A model generated the notes under the pieces. The model did not search any database, was not told the DNA's origin, and was given only the letters and a program-made list of their open reading frames with translations. The translations under genes and the position numbers were made by a program. A DNA stretch of 64,000 nt, from NCBI RefSeq assembly GCF_001294625.1, contig NZ_CP012677.1, positions 1,364,001 to 1,428,000 on the forward strand. Reading direction: 5' to 3'. How positions within the stretch are numbered: the first letter of the stretch is position 1; the number at the start of each line of letters is the position of its first letter. This DNA comes from Arthrobacter alpinus. Lineage in GTDB: Bacteria > Actinomycetota > Actinomycetes > Actinomycetales > Micrococcaceae. Shown piece by piece: positions 59,188 to 64,000 of this stretch.

Positions 59188-60128
59188 GCGACGGGCCCGC
59201 CATTGAAACGCATGACCTCACCAAACGCTTTGGCAAGCAGACCGCCGTCGACCGCCTGGAGCTGAGCGTCCCGGCCGGCGCCATCTTTGGGTTCCTGGGG
59301 CCCAACGGCTCCGGCAAAACCACTACCATCCGCATGCTGCTGGGGCTTGCCACAGCCAGCAGCGGCACGGCCACGGTGCTGGGACGGCTCATGCCCCGGG
59401 AACTGGACACGGTACTGCCCCGGGTCGGCGCCCTAGTGGAGGGACCGGCATTTTACCCGTTTCTTTCCGGCCGGGCCAACCTGCTGCGCCTGGACAGTGC
59501 GGACCCGCACGCCCCGGGGACGACCCGGCAGGCGCGGGTGGGGCAGGCCCTGGAGCGGGTGGGGCTGTCCGCGGCTGCGTCGAAGAAGGTGAAGGCGTAC
59601 TCCTTGGGCATGAAGCAGCGGCTGGGCCTGGCCAACGCGCTGTTGCGGCCCCGCGAGCTCATGGTGCTGGATGAGCCCACCAACGGACTGGACCCGCAGG
59701 GCACCAGGGAGGTGCGTGCTCTGATTCGTTCGCTGGCCGCCGCGGGCACCACTGTTTTTCTCTCCAGCCACCTGCTGGCCGAGGTGGAACAAATCTGCTC
59801 CCACGCGGCCATCATGCGTGCCGGGACGCTGGTGGCCCAGGGGACCCTGCCAGAACTGCGGGCACAGGGCCAGGGCCGGGCCACCGTGATGACGCCCGAC
59901 ACCGGTGCCGCCCGGGCCGTCCTGCTTCGCCTGGGGCTGGTCCCCGACGACCGGGGCGTGGCCGGATCGGTGACGGCGGCGATGCCCCTTGGTGCTTCTT
60001 CGCCCGAGGACATTGTGGACGCCTTGGTGGAGGCCGGCGTTCGGGTGCGCGGCTTTGTGGCCGACGCCGGCAGCCTGGAGGACAGGTTCGTGGAATTGAC
60101 GGGGGAGGGGTTTGACGTTGCCCAGTGA
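59184..60128 (+). CDS. ABC transporter ATP-binding protein
   Basis: A 314-residue ATPase of the drug/lipid exporter (ABC-2) type with Walker A LGPNGSGKTTT, signature YSLGMKQRLGLA, Walker B LMVLDEPTNGLD and SSHLLAEVEQ. The GTG start shares four bases with the LolA-like stop. A C-terminal extension of about 80 residues resembles DUF4162. It pairs with the permease that follows. Confidence 0.93.
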   Translation: MSDGPAIETHDLTKRFGKQTAVDRLELSVPAGAIFGFLGPNGSGKTTTIRMLLGLATASSGTATVLGRLMPRELDTVLPRVGALVEGPAFYPFLSGRANLLRLDSADPHAPGTTRQARVGQALERVGLSAAASKKVKAYSLGMKQRLGLANALLRPRELMVLDEPTNGLDPQGTREVRALIRSLAAAGTTVFLSSHLLAEVEQICSHAAIMRAGTLVAQGTLPELRAQGQGRATVMTPDTGAARAVLLRLGLVPDDRGVAGSVTAAMPLGASSPEDIVDALVEAGVRVRGFVADAGSLEDRFVELTGEGFDVAQ

Positions 60129-61014
60129 CATGGCCGGCCCTGTGGGGAGGCATCCGGCATCGAAGCGAAAACTTTCGGGGAATGGACGGCCCGGGTCGCG
60201 GTCGCTGTGGCCGTTGCTGGTCTCGGAAATCTCGCTCTTGTTTCGTCGCCGCCGCACCTGGGCCATGCTGGCGGCGCTGGCCGCCGTACCGGTGCTGATA
60301 GCCGTCGCCGTGCGGCTGACGCATTCCACCACGCCGGGCCGGGGTCCGGCGTTTCTGGACAGGATCACCGGGAACGGGCTATTCGTGGTCCTGACGGCGC
60401 TGGTGCTGTGCACCCCTTTGTTCCTGCCGTTGACGGTGGGCGTCACCTCCGGGGACACCATTGCCGGGGAGGCGGGGCAGGGCACGCTGCGGTACCTCCT
60501 GGTAGCACCGGCAGGCCGTTTCCGTCTTCTCGTGGTGAAATATGTGGGCGCCGCCGTCTTCGCGGTAGCCGCAACCGCCTCCGTGGTCTTGGCCGGCACG
60601 ACGGCGGGGCTGTTGTTGTTCCCGGTGGGTCCGGTGCCGCTGTTGAACGGGGACGTCGTGGGCCCGTGGGTCGCGGGGGGCCGGTTGCTGCTGGTAGGGG
60701 GTTACGTGTGCGTGTCGCTGCTGGGGCTCAGCGCCATTGGCCTGTTCATTTCCACGTTGACGGATGCGCCGGTAGCGGCTACGGCGGCGACGGTGGTGCT
60801 GGCCATCTGCGCGCAGGTGCTCGATGCCCTACCGCAGCTGGACTGGCTGCACCCGTGGCTGTTCAGCCACTACTGGCTCGGCTTCGCGGACCTGTTGCGC
60901 CAGCCCATCGAGTGGGGCTCCTTCGGTAGCAACGCCCTGCTCCAGCTGGGCTACCTTGGAGTGTTTGGGGCGCTCGCCTATGGCCGGTTCTCAACCAAGG
61001 ACGTGCTGTCCTGA
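60118..61014 (+). CDS. ABC-2 type permease
   Basis: A 298-residue membrane protein with six hydrophobic segments (e.g. TWAMLAALAAVPVLIAVAV, LFVVLTALVLCTPLFLPLTVG, LLLVGGYVCVSLLGLSAIGLF) and the ABC-2 motif GEAGQGTLRYLLVAPAGR. TTG 60118 is preferred because GGGGAGGGG ends seven bases before it; this overlaps the ATPase gene by 11 bases. With the ATPase it forms an exporter whose cargo may relate to the LolA-like protein. Confidence 0.88.
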   Translation: MPSDMAGPVGRHPASKRKLSGNGRPGSRSLWPLLVSEISLLFRRRRTWAMLAALAAVPVLIAVAVRLTHSTTPGRGPAFLDRITGNGLFVVLTALVLCTPLFLPLTVGVTSGDTIAGEAGQGTLRYLLVAPAGRFRLLVVKYVGAAVFAVAATASVVLAGTTAGLLLFPVGPVPLLNGDVVGPWVAGGRLLLVGGYVCVSLLGLSAIGLFISTLTDAPVAATAATVVLAICAQVLDALPQLDWLHPWLFSHYWLGFADLLRQPIEWGSFGSNALLQLGYLGVFGALAYGRFSTKDVLS

Positions 61015-61059
61015 CCGGTGCCCGAGCCTGCGCAGACCGGTGGCCACTAGGCTGGGACC

Positions 61060-61767
61060 ATGACTGATACTTCAACGCTGCTCTACGATTTCCCCAGCTG
61101 CACCATCCGCGGGGCGGTTGTCTCGGAGATGGCGAATAACGTGTACCTGATCACTCACAAGGAGACGGGCGCGCAGATCCTCATCGACGCCGCTGACAGC
61201 ATGGCGGCCATCAAGGAGTTGCTGCGCGACGGGGCGGGCGATGCGACGGTGCCGGCAAGGTTGACCACCATCGCCACCACTCACCAGCACTGGGACCATG
61301 TCCGGGCGCTCGCAGAACTGCTCGAGGTCTCCGGCGCCCAAACCGTTGCCGGGCTTCAGGACATGGCAGGCATCGAGGCCGGGACAGGGGTAAAGATCGG
61401 CCACCCGGTGGCAGACGGTGAGGTGCTCACCGATGTCGAAGGCCTGCTGCAGCTTTCCTGCGTCGGGCTGCGCGGACACACGCCCGGGTCCATCGCCTAC
61501 GTGCTCCAGGATTACCGTGTCAGTGGCGAGATCATGCTGGACGTTGAGGGGGCCACCATCATCTTCAGCGGCGACTCGCTCTTCCCCGGCGGGGTGGGCA
61601 ACACCGAGGGAGACCCCCAGAGGTTCGCCTCCTTGCTCGATGACGTTCAGGAACGTCTCTTTGCCCGCTACCCCGACGACGCCGTGGTGCTGCCGGGCCA
61701 TGGCGCCGCAACCACCCTGGGTGCGGAGCGGGCCTCCCTGCCACTATGGCAGGACCGCGGCTGGTAG
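61060..61767 (+). CDS. MBL-fold metallo-hydrolase
   Basis: A 235-residue enzyme with the zinc-binding motif TTHQHWDH near residue 73, GHTPGS, the bridging aspartate in IIFSGDSLFPGGVGN and the terminal LPGHGAAT. This pattern resembles glyoxalase II and related thioester or phosphodiester hydrolases. TAGGCT six bases before ATG 61060 indicates a leaderless mRNA. Substrate unknown. Confidence 0.9.
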   Translation: MTDTSTLLYDFPSCTIRGAVVSEMANNVYLITHKETGAQILIDAADSMAAIKELLRDGAGDATVPARLTTIATTHQHWDHVRALAELLEVSGAQTVAGLQDMAGIEAGTGVKIGHPVADGEVLTDVEGLLQLSCVGLRGHTPGSIAYVLQDYRVSGEIMLDVEGATIIFSGDSLFPGGVGNTEGDPQRFASLLDDVQERLFARYPDDAVVLPGHGAATTLGAERASLPLWQDRGW

Positions 61768-61791
61768 CAGCCCGTGCAATAGACTGGGGAC

Positions 61792-62115
61792 ATGTACTTC
61801 ATTGTCGTAAAATTCCAGACCAAACCCGAGAGCGCCGAGCAGTTCATGGACCTGGTGGCTCCATTCACGGCCGCCACCCGCGCAGAGCCTGGCAACCTGT
61901 GGTTTGACTGGTCCCGCAGCGTGGAGGACCCCAACGAGTTTGTCCTCATTGAGGCATTCCTGGACGACGCCGCCGCCGGCACCCATGTCAACAGCACTCA
62001 CTTCAAGGCCGGTCTGGAATCCATGCGCCCGGCGCTGGTGTCCACACCCAAGATCGTATCCCGCAAGGTGGACGGCGACTCCTGGGGCGAGATGGGCGAA
62101 CTGCAGATCGGCTGA
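61792..62115 (+). CDS. Antibiotic biosynthesis monooxygenase (ABM) domain protein
   Basis: A 107-residue ferredoxin-like-fold protein (YFIVVKFQTKPESAEQFMDL, EPGNLWFDWSRSVEDPNEFVL, FLDDAAAGTHVNSTHF), like the putative quinol monooxygenase YgiN. TAGACT lies six bases before ATG 61792. It is 24 bases after the MBL gene and two bases before hrpB, all in one direction. Confidence 0.9.
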   Translation: MYFIVVKFQTKPESAEQFMDLVAPFTAATRAEPGNLWFDWSRSVEDPNEFVLIEAFLDDAAAGTHVNSTHFKAGLESMRPALVSTPKIVSRKVDGDSWGEMGELQIG

Positions 62116-62117
62116 CC

Positions 62118-64000
62118 ATGGCCGCCCCCTGGGCCCATGGCCCCTTCTTTGAGCTGCACAGTCTTGGCGCCGGGCTGGTGTTCGCCGACTCCCTGGGTAA
62201 CCTCGCCGAAGCCCTGGCCGGAAACGGTTCCTGTGGTGCGGCCGTAGTTCAGGCTCCTCCCGGCACCGGAAAAACCACATTAGTGCCGCCGCTGCTGGCC
62301 AACCTCTTGGCAGCGAACACCGGGCAAGGCCGCCGCCCCCGCATCGTCGTCACCCAGCCACGGCGGGTTGCGGTCCGGTCGGCGGCCCGCCGGCTGGCCT
62401 TCCTGGCCGGGCGCCCCCTAGGGGACACTGTGGGCTACACGGTCCGCGGGGAAAGCCACACCAGCCCCAACACCGTAGTTGAATTTCTCACCCCCGGCAT
62501 CCTGCTACGGCGCCTTCTAGGCGACCCGGGGCTGGAAGGCGTAGGCGCCGTCGTGCTCGATGAAGTTCACGAGCGCGGCTTGGAAACTGATCTTCTGGTG
62601 GGCATGCTCACGGAGGTCCGCCAGCTGCGGGACGACCTGACCCTGGTGGCGATGTCCGCCACCTTGGACGCCCACCGTTTCGCCGCATTGCTGGGAACGG
62701 GCGACGGCGGGGCCCCGGTTCCCGTGGTCGACTGCCCGTCCGCGCTGTTCCCGCTGGAGACCACGTGGGCGCCGTCGGCCCTGCCGCGGTTGAATGAGCG
62801 GGGAGTGAACCTAGGCTTTCTGGACCATATGGCGGACACGGCCGCGGCCGCGCACGCCGCCGCCCTGGCAGTGGACCCCGGCGTTGACGCCCTGGTGTTC
62901 GCACCCGGGGCCTGGGAGGTGGGGCACATCGCCGCACGGCTGCGTCGCAACCACGCCGCCAGGACTGGCGGGGCCCCACCCACCGAGATCCTGGAACTCC
63001 ACGGACAGGTGCCCCCGGCCGAGCAGGACAAGGCGGTGTCGGGCCGGCGCCCGGGCGGGCCGCCGCGGATCATCGTTTCCACCTCGCTGGCTGAATCCTC
63101 GCTCACGGTCCCCGGCGTGCGGCTTGTCATTGACTCGGGGCTCTCGCGTGAACCGAGGCGTGACGCAGCCCGAGGCATGCAGGGGCTGGTCACCGTTTCC
63201 TGTTCCCGGGCATCCGCGGTGCAGCGGGCGGGGCGGGCGGCCCGTCAGGGGCCTGGCACCGTGGTGCGCTGTTATGACGAAAAGTCGTTGGCGGCGGCAC
63301 CTGCCAACCCAACCCCGGAGATCGCCGTCGCCGACCTGGGCGCCGCTGCCCTCACCCTAGCCTGTTGGGGCGCGCCGGGCGGCGTCGGTCTGGCATTGCC
63401 CGATGCTCCGCCACCTTCCGCGCTGGCCGATACCGTGGAGATGCTGCGCGAACTTGGTGCCGTCGCGGCGGATGGCCACGCCACGGAACTGGGTAAAACA
63501 CTCTCCCGCATCCCTGCCGACCCCCGTCTGGCCAGGGCTCTCCTGGCAGGGGCCGCCGCGGTGGGTGCGCAAAAGACGGCCGAGGCCGTGGCACTGGTAT
63601 CCGGGGACCACCGGGCCCCGGGGGCAGACCTGACTAAGCTGCTGACCCTGCTGCGCTCCGGCAAGGACCCTGGCTCGCGGCGCTGGAATGAGGACGTCAA
63701 ACGACTGAAGGGGATTGTGGCCCGGGAATCAAGGGTTGCCCGGCAGGGAAAGCCCGTGACAGTAACTGCGGCTGGGGTGCCTTCGGAGGAGTCGGTGGGG
63801 TTCGTCGTCGCCCTGGCCTACCCTGACCGGGTGGCACGCCGCGTTCCCGGACCAGGCAGTCAGTACCTGCTCACATCGGGCACCCGGGCGGGCTTGCCCG
63901 CCGGTAGCCCGCTGTCCGGGCACGAATGGCTGGCCGTGGCGCAGGTTGCCCGCGCGCAGGGCAGGGACGCCGCCGGGACAGGGGCCGTGATCCGCTCCGC
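62118..64000 (+). CDS. hrpB: ATP-dependent helicase HrpB, N-terminal part
   Basis: At least 627 codons of a DEAH-family helicase that continues beyond the window. Start ATG 62118 follows the ABM stop by two bases. Motif I is APPGTGKTTLVPP, motif Ia VTQPRRVAVRSAA, motif II LDEVHERG, motif III MSATLDAHR, motif V STSLAESSLTVPGV and motif VI QRAGRAARQGPG. This is the HrpB arrangement. The bacterial role is not well defined but RNA remodelling is assumed. Confidence 0.93.
   Translation, partial: MAAPWAHGPFFELHSLGAGLVFADSLGNLAEALAGNGSCGAAVVQAPPGTGKTTLVPPLLANLLAANTGQGRRPRIVVTQPRRVAVRSAARRLAFLAGRPLGDTVGYTVRGESHTSPNTVVEFLTPGILLRRLLGDPGLEGVGAVVLDEVHERGLETDLLVGMLTEVRQLRDDLTLVAMSATLDAHRFAALLGTGDGGAPVPVVDCPSALFPLETTWAPSALPRLNERGVNLGFLDHMADTAAAAHAAALAVDPGVDALVFAPGAWEVGHIAARLRRNHAARTGGAPPTEILELHGQVPPAEQDKAVSGRRPGGPPRIIVSTSLAESSLTVPGVRLVIDSGLSREPRRDAARGMQGLVTVSCSRASAVQRAGRAARQGPGTVVRCYDEKSLAAAPANPTPEIAVADLGAAALTLACWGAPGGVGLALPDAPPPSALADTVEMLRELGAVAADGHATELGKTLSRIPADPRLARALLAGAAAVGAQKTAEAVALVSGDHRAPGADLTKLLTLLRSGKDPGSRRWNEDVKRLKGIVARESRVARQGKPVTVTAAGVPSEESVGFVVALAYPDRVARRVPGPGSQYLLTSGTRAGLPAGSPLSGHEWLAVAQVARAQGRDAAGTGAVIRS

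Noticed and set aside
1..64000. CRISPR arrays, rRNA genes and intact insertion sequences
   Set aside because: No regularly spaced repeats, rRNA-like stretches or transposase genes with terminal inverted repeats were seen; only the decayed recombinase remains.

Overview
The window is high-GC DNA from an actinobacterium, most likely an Arthrobacter-like member of the Micrococcaceae. The evidence is mycothiol biology (a mycothiol-dependent maleylpyruvate isomerase-type protein and a mycothione reductase), a DevR-like response regulator, a DUF222/HNH protein of the 13E12 type, GTG and TTG starts, and many apparently leaderless promoters in which a TANNNT-type -10 box sits exactly six bases before ATG. 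The assignment rests on gene content; no rRNA or tRNA is present to confirm it.

Layout. 1-4173: a minus-strand run of DevR-like regulator, ABC1 kinase and a PPOX-family protein, divergent from a MocR-type regulator. 4174-8867: an AT-richer accessory stretch with a decayed serine recombinase, a lipoprotein, an SdpI-like membrane protein, a mycothiol-dependent enzyme and a broken methyltransferase. 8868-15069: DUF1684 protein, a urease remnant (ureA fused to a gutted ureC), an Old Yellow Enzyme, a PASTA lipoprotein, a TetR/oxidoreductase pair and ArfB. 15238-25780: two very large unrecognised proteins (1088 and 1611 aa) in tandem, a methyltransferase, an XRE-cupin regulator and a papain-like peptidase; this is the best candidate for an undescribed system. 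25909-30898: RelE remnant, universal stress protein with two fluoride channels, MBL-fold remnant, MFS exporter and SDR. 31186-36812: ROK regulator, SsuABC/TauABC-like importer and sulfatase. 37144-39937: YqeY-like protein and flotillin. 40187-47965: a complete form II (AYRGAGR-type) aerobic CO-dehydrogenase-like molybdenum hydroxylase operon with its accessory genes. 48024-54824: acyl-CoA dehydrogenase and isopenicillin-N-synthase-like remnants, an alkene reductase, a DUF222/HNH protein behind a LexA-like box, mycothione reductase and YihY. 54914-64000: two alpha/beta hydrolases, a glycosyltransferase, a LolA-like protein coupled to an ABC exporter, an MBL hydrolase, an ABM monooxygenase and the start of the HrpB helicase.

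How it fits together. Several compact units can be read as functional modules: molybdenum hydroxylase with MoxR/VWA/XdhC maturation, fluoride export with a stress protein, sulfate-ester uptake with hydrolysis under a ROK regulator, and TetR control of a quinone/enone-type reductase. Between them lie at least seven decayed genes (recombinase, methyltransferase, ureA-ureC, RelE, MBL hydrolase, acyl-CoA dehydrogenase, Fe(II)/2OG oxygenase). Two of these losses look like internal deletions between short repeated coding motifs. No CRISPR array, rRNA, tRNA, prophage or intact insertion sequence was seen.
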